A DNA stretch of 64,000 bases from Bacteroidota bacterium (lineage in GTDB: Bacteria > Bacteroidota > Bacteroidia > Bacteroidales > SZUA-534): assembly GCA_003250355.1 (NCBI GenBank), contig QKGS01000002.1:1-64000 (forward strand), in the 5' to 3' direction. A program made the translations under genes and the position numbers. Shown one piece after another: positions 25,539-33,928 of the stretch. Every line of letters begins with the position of its first letter. Positions within the stretch are counted from its first letter, which is position 1. The notes beneath the pieces were generated by a model, which saw nothing but the letters and a program-made list of their open reading frames with translations, made no database searches and had not been told where the DNA came from.

Positions 25539-26000
25539 TTAATTTAACTTTTTATTTAGTATACTAACTGTATTATGTTTCAGTTTTCGGTCTTTTACAA
25601 CCAGTGGTGTAACCGGAGCTGCCGACTTTTGATTAAAAATCATATCGTGTCCTACGCATAACCCCATCATAATATTAAGTTCAGTATTATTATCCTTCAA
25701 ATATTGTGCCTGACCTGCCGGATTGCAAGCTGTACCTTTAGCTCCTTCAACCAGTTCGTTCATAGGCAATTTGCCATATTTGCAATGAATTTTTTCAACT
25801 TGTAGTCCGCCTTCGAGTAACATATTTTCGAGTATCTCGGCCTCTTTGTTGAATGATATGCAATTAGCAATGCCAACTTTTTTTATTCCTGCCACGCGGC
25901 AATATTCCTTTATTTCGTCGATTCTATCGAGATGTGGGTTGAGCGAATTTTCTGCTATTTTCATAATTTCTAAATCGCTATCGGTGTATAAGTTTTTCAT
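25539..26000 (-). CDS. DUF1847 putative metal-binding protein
   Basis: 153 residues from the ATG at 26000. The longer frame up to 26117 only translates heptameric repeats. Conserved Cys/His blocks match DUF1847: EYCRVAGIKKVGIANCISFNKEA, IHCKYGK, TACNPAGQAQYL and MMGLCVGHDMIF. These suggest a metal or cluster site in a cytoplasmic protein. It is cotranscribed with a NifX-like protein upstream and a thioredoxin downstream. Biochemical role unknown. Confidence 0.75.
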   Translation of the reverse strand: MKNLYTDSDLEIMKIAENSLNPHLDRIDEIKEYCRVAGIKKVGIANCISFNKEAEILENMLLEGGLQVEKIHCKYGKLPMNELVEGAKGTACNPAGQAQYLKDNNTELNIMMGLCVGHDMIFNQKSAAPVTPLVVKDRKLKHNTVSILNKKLN

Positions 26001-26009
26001 TTTTTTTAG

Positions 26010-26061
26010 TATTGAGTATTGAGATATGAGTATTGAGATATGAGTATTGAGATATGAGTAT
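26010..26061. repeat. Heptameric (gagtatt/gagatat) tandem repeat
   Basis: Alternating 7-bp units GAGTATT and GAGATAT, about seven units, directly upstream of the DUF1847 ATG. It is almost the reverse complement of the 14-bp repeat at 16705-16788. A more degenerate run (TTTCCACAT-like) continues to about 26119. Confidence 0.75.
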
Positions 26062-26120
26062 CTAATTATTTTCACATCTTCATATTCTCTCATTTCCAAA
26101 TTTTCACATTTCCACATTTC

Positions 26121-26474
26121 TTAACTAGCCATATCTGTTAAATAATTACGAGTATTTGAACGTAAAGTTCCATTCATATATGCAGCAATTAAGTCGTTGG
26201 GGTTCAATATATCAATTCCTACGTAAAGATTCACTTTTCTGCCCGAAAATAAGTTAACATATTGTTTGTCGATATAATGAACAATAATATCGGTTATTGA
26301 TTCATTTTTCACCCAATTACATATATCGTCGATATTATTAAATTTTTGTGTCAGTTTATACTGGTCAACAACATTTTTATTTTCAATTCCAAATACCTCA
26401 TAATGGGTACAATCAACAAACCTGTTGCTTAATTTATTGTTTGTAATAGGTATTGCTACTCGTGTCATATTCAA
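26121..26474 (-). CDS. NifX/NafY-like cofactor-binding protein
   Basis: 117 residues resembling the dinitrogenase iron-molybdenum cofactor biosynthesis family: MTRVAIPITNNKLSNRFVDC, YEVFGIENKNV, CNWVKNESITDIIVHYIDKQYVNLFSGRKVNLYVGI. In many bacteria unrelated to nitrogen fixation such proteins carry iron-sulfur or metal clusters. Met3 is an alternative start. It is first gene of the leftward redox operon, 261 bases from the divergent Crp/Fnr regulator. Confidence 0.75.
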   Translation of the reverse strand: MNMTRVAIPITNNKLSNRFVDCTHYEVFGIENKNVVDQYKLTQKFNNIDDICNWVKNESITDIIVHYIDKQYVNLFSGRKVNLYVGIDILNPNDLIAAYMNGTLRSNTRNYLTDMAS

Positions 26475-26735
26475 ATAGTTACAGGTTATATGTTTTAAGT
26501 TTTAAGTTCAAATTTCTTTTGGTTACCATCACTTATTCAGTTATTAAAACTTACAATACAAAGATACAAGGGCTGTAAATATTGAGCAATAAAAGAGCAA
26601 TGTAGCATTATGGTGTAAAAACTATTATTTCATAGGAAAAAAGCTGTTTTGGTATTTACGGAATTAGCATCTAGCTAAAGAAACTCGAAAGCCCAATTAA
26701 TTATTATATTTGCTTTAGCAAAATAAAATGTATTA

Positions 26736-27374
26736 ATGGTTGATTTTTCAATAATAGAGAATGAATTTTTAGAAGGGAGCAAAAAGCGTTTGCAATATTT
26801 GAAAGGTGAAAACTTGTTTAAGCAAGGAGCATTTGCCCCATATATAATGTTTGTACGTTCGGGATTGGTTAAGGTGTATTTGCAAACAGGGCATCAGAAA
26901 CAGGTGAATTTACGAATAGCCAAACATGGTGATTTTCTTGCATTTGCATCGGTATTTGGCGAAGAGGTATATACTTATTCGGCAGTTGCCTTAAAAGATT
27001 CAGAGGTGTGCATGATTGAAAAAGAGCAATTGCGCCAGCTATTGTATAAAGACAATGATTTTGCTATGCACGTAACATCGGCTAACTATAAGAACGAGAA
27101 GTATTTACTTGAGGTTATTGCCAGTATGTCGTATAAACAAATGCGCGGTAAGCTAGCAACGGCTCTGCTCTACCTTTCGGGTGACGATTTTATTAATGAA
27201 GATGTATTTTCGTATCTTACCCGTCAGGATATTGCCGATTTTGCAACCATATCAACCGAGAGTGCTATTAAGTTTATTAAAGAGTTTGAAAAGGAAGATA
27301 TACTATCGCTCGATGGCAAGAATATTGTAATAAATGACCATAAAAAGCTTGAGTTGATTGCTTTGAATGGTTAG
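26736..27374 (+). CDS. Crp/Fnr family transcriptional regulator
   Basis: 212 residues. An N-terminal cyclic-nucleotide-binding-like beta barrel (LKGENLFKQGAFAPYIMFVRSGLVKVY) and a C-terminal winged helix (YLTRQDIADFATISTESAIKFIKEFEKEDIL) are clear. It lacks the N-terminal Cys cluster of FNR, so it is unlikely to carry an iron-sulfur sensor. TATATTTG at 26705-26712 is a good -7 box. Its divergent position makes it the likely regulator of the NifX-DUF1847-thioredoxin operon. It resembles the Bacteroidota Crp proteins that respond to redox or metabolic cues. Confidence 0.88.
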   Translation: MVDFSIIENEFLEGSKKRLQYLKGENLFKQGAFAPYIMFVRSGLVKVYLQTGHQKQVNLRIAKHGDFLAFASVFGEEVYTYSAVALKDSEVCMIEKEQLRQLLYKDNDFAMHVTSANYKNEKYLLEVIASMSYKQMRGKLATALLYLSGDDFINEDVFSYLTRQDIADFATISTESAIKFIKEFEKEDILSLDGKNIVINDHKKLELIALNG

Positions 27375-27437
27375 TTGTATATTATGTATCAGTGATTCAG
27401 GTTTGCTAATTGGCTTGTAGTCAGTATATTTATTATC

Positions 27438-27478
27438 AAAAAAAAGCGGGTTATTCGTTGAACTACCCGCTTTTTTTA
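27438..27478. terminator. Bidirectional terminator
   Basis: AAAAAAAGCGGGT and ACCCGCTTTTTTT form a stem with A and T runs on each side between the convergent crp-like and argS genes. Confidence 0.85.
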
Positions 27479-27497
27479 GTATTTAACTGTTATATCA

Positions 27498-29291
27498 CTA
27501 CATTTTTTCAGGTACTTCCATTCCGAGCAATGCTGCACCCGATTTTATAATATCGGCAGTTTTTGTTGAAATAGATAATCTAAATTTTTGAATATCAATA
27601 TTATCTTCTTTAAGAATAGAATGGTCGTGATAGAATTGGTTATATTCTTTTGCCAGTTCATATATATAGTTGGCTATTATAGCAGGGCTAAAATTATTAC
27701 CTGCTTCGGCTATAATATTTGGATATTCAAATACTAATTTAATAAGGTTTTGTTCTTTTTCCGATAGTTTAATGTTCTCCTCTCCTACTATATATTGCTC
27801 AATTCCAGCCTCTTCGGCCTTTCGAATTACAGAGCGTATACGAGCATGAGTGTATTGTACGAATGGACCTGTATTACCGTTAAAATCTATTGATTCCTGC
27901 GGATTGAAGAGCATTGTTTTCTTAGGGTCAACTTTTAGAATAAAGTATTTAAGAGCTCCTAAGCCTATCATTTTAAATAACTTAGTAGCTTCATCGCCGG
28001 TAAAGTCATTAATTTTACCAAGCTCTTCTGATGTTTGGCGTGCAGTATCAATCATATCGGCAATTAGGTCATCGGCATCGACAACAGTACCCTCGCGCGA
28101 TTTCATTTTTCCTTCAGGTAATTCAACCATACCATACGATAAGTGCGAAATATGTTCGGCCCAGTTATAACCAAGTTTTATTAGTACAAGTTTTAATACC
28201 TGAAAATGGTAATTTTGCTCATTACCAACTACATACACTAGGTCGTTGAGTTTAAATTCTGAAAAACGTTGATGTGCAGTACCTATGTCTTGAGTCATAT
28301 ATACCGATGTACCATCGGAGCGTAGAAGTATTTTTTGGTCTAAGCCATCGGCTGTAAGGTCGGCCCAGATAGACCCATCTTCTTTTTGTATTAAAATCCC
28401 TTTTTCGAGCCCTTCCAACACTATTGATTTTCCAAGTTTATAAGTTTCTGATTCATAGTATATTTTGTCAAAATCGACACCTAAAACTTTATAAGTTACA
28501 TCGAATCCATCGTAAACCCAGCCATTCATGGTTTTCCATAGCTGGTTAACCTCTATATTGCCGGCTTCCCATTGGCGCAGCATCTCTCTGGCTTCTTGTA
28601 TCAATTCGGCATCTTCTTTGGCTTGCTTTTCGTCAACTCCTTTATCAGTAAGCTCTTTAATCTGCTTCTTATATTCTTGGTCGAATTTTACATAGTAGTC
28701 GCCAACAAGTTTATCGCCTTTTAATCCGGTTGACTCGGGTGTTGCACCATTGCCCCATTTTTGCCAGGCGAGCATCGATTTACATATATGTATTCCTCTG
28801 TCGTTAACCAGATTAACTTTAATAACATTATGACCGTTAGCCTTCAATATTTCGCTCACAGCGTAGCCTAACAGGTTATTTCTAATATGGCCTAAATGGA
28901 GAGGCTTATTGGTATTAGGCGATGAGTATTCGACCATAATACTTTTTCCCGATGAGTTAGCCGGTTTTAAACCAAATAATTTATCAGTTGATATAATTTT
29001 TAATTCGTTAATCCAATATGAATCAGAGAGTTTAATATTTAAAAAACCTTTTACAACATTAAATGAAACTATGTTTTTGTTATTATTCAGTAAGTATGTA
29101 CCAAGTTCCTCTGCTGTTTGTTCAGGATTCTTTTTCGACATTTTCAAAAAAGGGAATACTACTAATGTGAAATCGCCTTCAAATTCTTTGCGTGTTTTTT
29201 GAAACTGAATAGTTTTTACATCAGCTTTTGCACTGTAAAGTGTATCAATGCCCGATAGAACAAGTTCTTCCAGAGTAGTAAGAATATTCAT
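27498..29291 (-). CDS. argS: Arginyl-tRNA synthetase
   Basis: 597 residues, the normal class I length. The HIGH-type signature is in NTNKPLHLGHIRNN (about 125-138) and the KMSKS-type in LPEGKMKSREGTVV. The N-terminal Add-1 domain and the C-terminal anticodon-binding DALR domain (VQYTHARIRSVIRKA to AALLGMEVPEKM) are present. A TATATTTG box at 29333-29326 gives a short leader. No frameshift. Confidence 0.96.
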   Translation of the reverse strand: MNILTTLEELVLSGIDTLYSAKADVKTIQFQKTRKEFEGDFTLVVFPFLKMSKKNPEQTAEELGTYLLNNNKNIVSFNVVKGFLNIKLSDSYWINELKIISTDKLFGLKPANSSGKSIMVEYSSPNTNKPLHLGHIRNNLLGYAVSEILKANGHNVIKVNLVNDRGIHICKSMLAWQKWGNGATPESTGLKGDKLVGDYYVKFDQEYKKQIKELTDKGVDEKQAKEDAELIQEAREMLRQWEAGNIEVNQLWKTMNGWVYDGFDVTYKVLGVDFDKIYYESETYKLGKSIVLEGLEKGILIQKEDGSIWADLTADGLDQKILLRSDGTSVYMTQDIGTAHQRFSEFKLNDLVYVVGNEQNYHFQVLKLVLIKLGYNWAEHISHLSYGMVELPEGKMKSREGTVVDADDLIADMIDTARQTSEELGKINDFTGDEATKLFKMIGLGALKYFILKVDPKKTMLFNPQESIDFNGNTGPFVQYTHARIRSVIRKAEEAGIEQYIVGEENIKLSEKEQNLIKLVFEYPNIIAEAGNNFSPAIIANYIYELAKEYNQFYHDHSILKEDNIDIQKFRLSISTKTADIIKSGAALLGMEVPEKM

Positions 29292-29730
29292 ATTTAATGT
29301 TGTTTATTTATGATGTTTTGAGGCGCAAATATAATATTTTTTAACGTGGCTATATAAAGTAGCTTTGTATATATTGATATATGCTGATAATAATTGTAGC
29401 GATACTGTTTTTTTATATAAATGCAACATTAATTTATTGAGTATATACTTCTAATAATGAGTATTTTAGTTTATTAAAATGACCGTTTTAACTCTCTGAG
29501 AATTGAATATTTGAAAAAATGTGTGGTTATTGTGCTAACAAATCATTTTTAGAAATAGTTAAGTGTTAAAGTTTTGTAAGGATATAAATTAATAAGGGCA
29601 GAATGAATGTAGTTTACAACTGTAACAACAAATACAAGGTAAGATAAATCAATCAAGTAAGATACTATAAGCATGGTTGTATTACAAATGTAACCCACAT
29701 ATGAATGAATTACATTTGTAATGAATCAGA
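29292..29730. other. Gap between argS and pyrD with three palindromic sites
   Basis: AT-rich, no credible ORF. The left end carries the argS -7 box. The right half holds TTACANNTGTAA palindromes at 29614-29625, 29682-29693 and 29710-29721. The last two are arranged as AAATG/ATTTG mirror images, as upstream of the XRE gene at 33.1 kb. The pyrD 3' end has no strong terminator here. Confidence 0.6.
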
Positions 29731-30774
29731 TTATTTAGAGTATTTCTTTTTTACAGCTCTATTAATTCGTTTAGCTAAGGTTGGTCCTTCGTAAATAAAC
29801 CCTGTATAAACCTGGACCAATGCTGCTCCGGCTTCAAGCTTTTCGATAGCATCGGCAGGTGTTTGAATGCCTCCAACACCAATTATGGGTAGTTTCCCCT
29901 CAGTTTGTTTACTTATATAACGTATAAGTTCAGTTGAACGGTTTTTTAGCGGATTACCGCTTAATCCGCCGTTGGCAATTTCCTCGATACGCTTAGGGTT
30001 GGTAATTAAGCCTTTGCGCGATATGGTTGTATTAGTAGCTATTATACCATCAACATTACATTTGGCAATTACTGCCAGTGTTTCATCAACCTGATTAAGA
30101 TTCAAATCGGGCGAAATTTTCATAAGTATAGGTTTGTAAACCAATTGTTTAGCCCTTTCAGCGTTCAGCGTATTAAGAATTAGTTCAAGTTGCTCTTGGT
30201 CTTGTAGTTTGTGAAGGTTAGTAACATTCGGACAGCTAACATTAACGGTAATATAATCGACATAATTGTATAAACCGTTGAAACAAGTAACATAATCATT
30301 TAGAGCCTCTTCATTTGGAGTAGCTGTGTTTTTACCGATATTTCCACCTATAATAAGCTTTTTGTTTCGCTTTTTGAGTTGTTTTACGGCCTCTTCCAAG
30401 CCATTATTATTAAAACCCATACGGTTAATAATTGCGCTGTCGTCAACTAAGCGAAAAGAACGCGGTTTAGGGTTACCCGGTTGTGGCTTAGGGGTTACGG
30501 TACCTATTTCAACGTGTCCGAATCCCATAGAGCTAAACATTTCAAATACCTCGGCGTTTTTGTCTAATCCGGCAGCTAAGCCTATTTTATTAGGGAATTT
30601 TATACCGAAAACATCTGTTTCCATTTGTAAATGAGCAGGATTATACAGCAAGTTCATAATGCTATTTACATTTGTAAACTTAGCAATTTTCAGCAATTTG
30701 AATGTAACAATATGAGCCTTCTCGGGCTGCATACTAAATAAAAGTGGTCTGATAATAGATTTATACATTTCCAT
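29731..30774 (-). CDS. pyrD: Dihydroorotate dehydrogenase, class 2 (quinone)
   Basis: 347 residues. Oxidises dihydroorotate to orotate with FMN and passes electrons to quinone at the inner membrane. Visible are the N-terminal amphipathic helices, KIGLAAGLDKNAE, RMGFNNNGLEE, the YITVNVSCPNVTNLHKLQ block with the catalytic Ser, MKISPDLN, ATNTTISRKG and GGIQTPADAIEKLEAGA. A TTACATTTGTAA site lies inside the coding region at 30666-30677. Monocistronic. Confidence 0.95.
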   Translation of the reverse strand: MEMYKSIIRPLLFSMQPEKAHIVTFKLLKIAKFTNVNSIMNLLYNPAHLQMETDVFGIKFPNKIGLAAGLDKNAEVFEMFSSMGFGHVEIGTVTPKPQPGNPKPRSFRLVDDSAIINRMGFNNNGLEEAVKQLKKRNKKLIIGGNIGKNTATPNEEALNDYVTCFNGLYNYVDYITVNVSCPNVTNLHKLQDQEQLELILNTLNAERAKQLVYKPILMKISPDLNLNQVDETLAVIAKCNVDGIIATNTTISRKGLITNPKRIEEIANGGLSGNPLKNRSTELIRYISKQTEGKLPIIGVGGIQTPADAIEKLEAGAALVQVYTGFIYEGPTLAKRINRAVKKKYSK

Positions 30775-30954
30775 TTTTTTAAAATTCGATACAAAAATAG
30801 TTATTGTTTATAGTAATTGTATTCATAATATTGTTTTTTATGGCATAATATTATTATAAAATTACTGTTTAGTGTTCAATTGATACATGATACCATTGCT
30901 AATTGGTATTATATGCTGAGTTAAAAATATTTTAATAACTAAATAAATTAACAA

Positions 30955-32394
30955 ATGAGGAATTATTTATTGATTGTAGCGGCTATAGCCCTATTAACAG
31001 GGTGTAAACCCAAAAAATGTGACACTGTAACAGTTACAGGTAACGTGTTGTCGGGTGGCGATAAAGTGTACTTTATGCACATGAAAAGTTCGTCGCTTGA
31101 TAATGTTGGAGAAACATACGAGGCACCAATAGATACAAACGGTTATTTTTCAATAGAAATACCGGTAACAGCTTATACCACAGGATTGATAAATGCAGGC
31201 AACTATTACCACGATTTTGTTATTTCCCCAACCGACCACATATCATTAACAATTAACGGTGATTCCATAATTTATACAGGTGCAGGAGCTAATAAGAATA
31301 CACTTAATAACTTAGTTCAAATAAATAATTTAGGGGTTAACAGAGCATTTATGGAAATGTTTAGTGGTAAACACACTCCCGAAAGTTTTGTATTTTTTAT
31401 GGGTAAATATAAATTTCAGCGCGATAGCATAATAAACACTTTTACTGCTACAAATAGTGTTGACTCAAACTATATTAATGGCTATAATTCAGAGACTCAA
31501 ATAATGTACTGTTATGCATTATACAGATTTCCGTATGTATATATTGAGCAAACAGGTAAAACAATTGAAGAATTAGCCCTTTCTGAGGCTTACAAGTACC
31601 ATACAATATATGATTTAACCAGCGATGAATATATTCATAACGGATTTTATGTAAATATAATTATGGGTGCAATACATGATGCTGCGTATGCCAAAAGTAT
31701 GAATGATACCTTAAAAACCATTGACGATTATAAACTGGAACTTATAATGAATATACCTGGGCTGACGCGTGAATATATTATGGCTAAATTCATTAATAAT
31801 AAGATTGCATTTGACCAAATTGTTGATTCTACAGTGGTAGCAAGCTTTAAAATGCTTAATCCAACAACTGAAACAATGGACTATGTTGACAATTCAATTG
31901 CTAAATATGTAAAAAAACAGAGCTATATCGGAGCAATACTACCTGATAATGTATTGGCTCTGGAACTTGAAGATACTGTTGGTAACAAACTAACTTTTGG
32001 TCAATTACTTGATAATAATAAGGGTAATGTAATATATTTAGATATGTGGAGCTTAGGGTGTGTACCATGCCGATTTGCAATGCCATACTCAAACCAATTG
32101 AAAGATGAATTAAGAGGTAAGAGTATATCATTTGTTTACATTACAGTAGATAAAAAAAGGGAAAATTTATGGGGTGAAGTAGTTAAAGCCAGCATGACCG
32201 ATAAAAATCATTACCGCTTTGTTGATAATATGCAATCGGACTTACATAAGTTATTCGAAATATATTGGGTTCCAAATTATATGATATTCGATAAGAGCGG
32301 AAAACTGGTATCGTACTCGGCCGAACGCCCAGTGAACTTTGAGACAGAGACCCTAAATAACAAGCTTAAAGAACAATTGTTAGAGCTTTTGTAG
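30955..32394 (+). CDS. TlpA-like thiol-disulfide lipoprotein
   Basis: 479 residues. N-terminal lipoprotein signal with lipobox Cys in IALLTGC. About 340 residues with an Ig-like DUF4369-type start (TVTGNVLSGGDKVYF) and a helical middle follow. The C-terminal thioredoxin domain has CVPC in DMWSLGCVPCRFAMPY and the cis-Pro in VPNYMIF. It is the architecture of Bacteroidota TlpA/ResA-like proteins, which reduce exported proteins or cytochrome apoproteins. The client is unknown. Confidence 0.82.
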   Translation: MRNYLLIVAAIALLTGCKPKKCDTVTVTGNVLSGGDKVYFMHMKSSSLDNVGETYEAPIDTNGYFSIEIPVTAYTTGLINAGNYYHDFVISPTDHISLTINGDSIIYTGAGANKNTLNNLVQINNLGVNRAFMEMFSGKHTPESFVFFMGKYKFQRDSIINTFTATNSVDSNYINGYNSETQIMYCYALYRFPYVYIEQTGKTIEELALSEAYKYHTIYDLTSDEYIHNGFYVNIIMGAIHDAAYAKSMNDTLKTIDDYKLELIMNIPGLTREYIMAKFINNKIAFDQIVDSTVVASFKMLNPTTETMDYVDNSIAKYVKKQSYIGAILPDNVLALELEDTVGNKLTFGQLLDNNKGNVIYLDMWSLGCVPCRFAMPYSNQLKDELRGKSISFVYITVDKKRENLWGEVVKASMTDKNHYRFVDNMQSDLHKLFEIYWVPNYMIFDKSGKLVSYSAERPVNFETETLNNKLKEQLLELL

Positions 32395-32480
32395 TGAGTG
32401 ATATATAAAGGCTAGTCAAAAGTCAGAATATAGCTATATGTTAGGTATTTGATGCAAGTTATAAATTAGGTATACAAATA

Positions 32481-32517
32481 AAAAAGGGGTGTCCGATACT
32501 TTTGGGATACCCCTTTT
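32481..32517. terminator. Bidirectional terminator
   Basis: AAAAAGGGGT and ACCCCTTTT, with an inner CC/GG pair, form a stem between the TlpA-like and XRE genes, which converge here. Confidence 0.75.
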
Positions 32518-32593
32518 CATTTATTAAACCCTAATACTGAATTGTTATTGCATATAGGACTAAAGCCTAACGATATGCGGGTTAAACTCCATT

Positions 32594-33115
32594 TTAGCCC
32601 TTATTATAAGCCTTAAAAGTACCATCGGTATAGAAAACCACAATTTGCTCTATTTCTTTGCCTAATTCGGGCTTAATCATGTTAATTGTTGATTCATCTT
32701 TTATACTATCTGCCGGTTTCTTCGGTTCGGCTTCTTTATTATCGTTATAAGCTTCTTCATTTATAACTTTGCTATTTGCCGGGATTGGTGAAATAATACT
32801 TTTGTTTACATCCGTAACCTCAGTTTTTATGTCAGGTTCGTTATTAAACAGAGGTAATTGAATGTTCCCTTTTGGTGTAATCTGCTCATGTTTTATATTA
32901 GAGCGTTTAGGTTCTCCTATACCTAAAACAAGCCAGTTAGCATCGTAATCGGGATATTGGGTAAGTATTTTTTGCAAATAGTCTAAACTTGGTTTATTGC
33001 GCCCATTAAGTATATGGCTAATACTTGACCGCTGTACATCAATGCTGTCGGCAAATTGCGATGGAGTAAGCCTCTCTTTAGCAATTAACAATTGTATTCT
33101 ATCTCTTATTTCCAT
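32594..33115 (-). CDS. XRE family regulator
   Basis: 173 residues from the ATG at 33115; a TTG six codons upstream would lie inside the operator. The helix-turn-helix is near the N-terminus: LTPSQFADSIDVQRSSISHILNG, then NKPSLDYLQKIL. This is followed by a low-complexity Asn/Pro/Glu-rich linker and a short C-terminal segment (IEQIVVFYTDGTFKAY). The type is widespread in Bacteroidota with unknown targets. The upstream region has paired palindromes overlapping its promoter, consistent with self-control. Confidence 0.8.
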   Translation of the reverse strand: MEIRDRIQLLIAKERLTPSQFADSIDVQRSSISHILNGRNKPSLDYLQKILTQYPDYDANWLVLGIGEPKRSNIKHEQITPKGNIQLPLFNNEPDIKTEVTDVNKSIISPIPANSKVINEEAYNDNKEAEPKKPADSIKDESTINMIKPELGKEIEQIVVFYTDGTFKAYNKG

Positions 33116-33133
33116 ATGTGAACAATTAAACAA

Positions 33134-33179
33134 TTACAAATGTAAAAAACACAAAGATTATATACAATTACATTTGTAA
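33134..33179. promoter_or_regulatory. Promoter with two TTACANNTGTAA palindromes
   Basis: Sites TTACAAATGTAA (33134-33145) and TTACATTTGTAA (33168-33179) lie upstream of the XRE gene. On the minus strand the first contains the -7 box TACATTTG (33144-33137) and the second overlaps a TTG -33 element (33167-33165), with a 20-base spacer. A protein bound at either site would block RNA polymerase. The same motif recurs at 29614-29721 and inside pyrD. Confidence 0.65.
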
Positions 33180-33180
33180 T

Positions 33181-33725
33181 GACATGAAAATATTCTACTA
33201 CGTCAATTGTTTACATATGTATTGTTAGTGCAGTTATTATAATTGAAGTTTAAGATTAAATAAATTATATATTTTTCTGATATACATATACTTACAATTA
33301 TAATAGTTGGTGCTTTTTAGTGTTTGATTGAAATTTGATGTATTTGAGTTTATATTTAGGTTTAAGTAAAATTTATAAATTACTCATTTACCGATAGTTA
33401 TCGTGTGTATATTACACTAGTAAATCGTTGTTTTTGATTACATAAATATAAAATTGATATTATATTTTAACTTTTCACTTTGTTGGGCTTTATTGAACGC
33501 AGAGAATTATCCATCATTGATTGGTTCATATTAACACAATATCTACTAATTATATATTATACCCTACTTTAGGTGCTATGATATGAATCTATTCAGTTAT
33601 GTTAAATATAATTTCAATAATCATGTTTTCAATATATTTGGGATTTTCTGATAACCTATAAGAAATTATTAGAATGAGAAAATCTGAGCGAGTTAATTAT
33701 GTTAATGATAATCGGTAGAATAAAA
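33181..33725. other. AT-rich gap, no gene seen
   Basis: 545 bases of AT-rich sequence. A 14-codon and a 22-codon ORF occur, but neither has a promoter-terminator context that supports it. The + strand also carries TACATTTG from the operator, so a divergent transcript toward the right is possible. No tRNA, repeat or hairpin of note. Confidence 0.4.
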
Positions 33726-33924
33726 GGTTCTACTACCATTTTAGTGGGTAAACTTATATGTGTTTGTGTTCTTCACTTAAATTAAGTAGGCAGTCCACAG
33801 TAGGCAGTCCACAGTTAAAAAGAGGTCTGCGAAAAGCCTACTGTAGACTGCCTACTAAAAACCTAAGCACATTTTAGGGGAATAAATAAAAAAACTTCCA
33901 CTAAAAATGCAGTAGTACCGGAAC
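33726..33924. repeat. Composite repeat, copy B, with inverted ends
   Basis: The left end GGTTCTACTACCATTTTAGT (33726-33745) recurs in inverted, imperfect form at 33898-33924. Between them are CAGTNNN heptamers (about 33789-33815), a TCTGCGAAA loop and ACTGNNN heptamers (to about 33860). The order of parts matches the copy at 19931-20070. It abuts the stop codon of the YfbK-like gene, so it may act as that gene's transcript end. Confidence 0.65.
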
Positions 33925-33928
33925 TTTA

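Noticed and set aside
26001-26117. N-terminal extension of the DUF1847 protein.
   Set aside because: The extra residues are translated heptameric repeat; the family match begins at the ATG at 26000.
33580-33650. A 22-codon + strand ORF in the gap after the XRE gene.
   Set aside because: No promoter box, terminator or peptide motif supports it.
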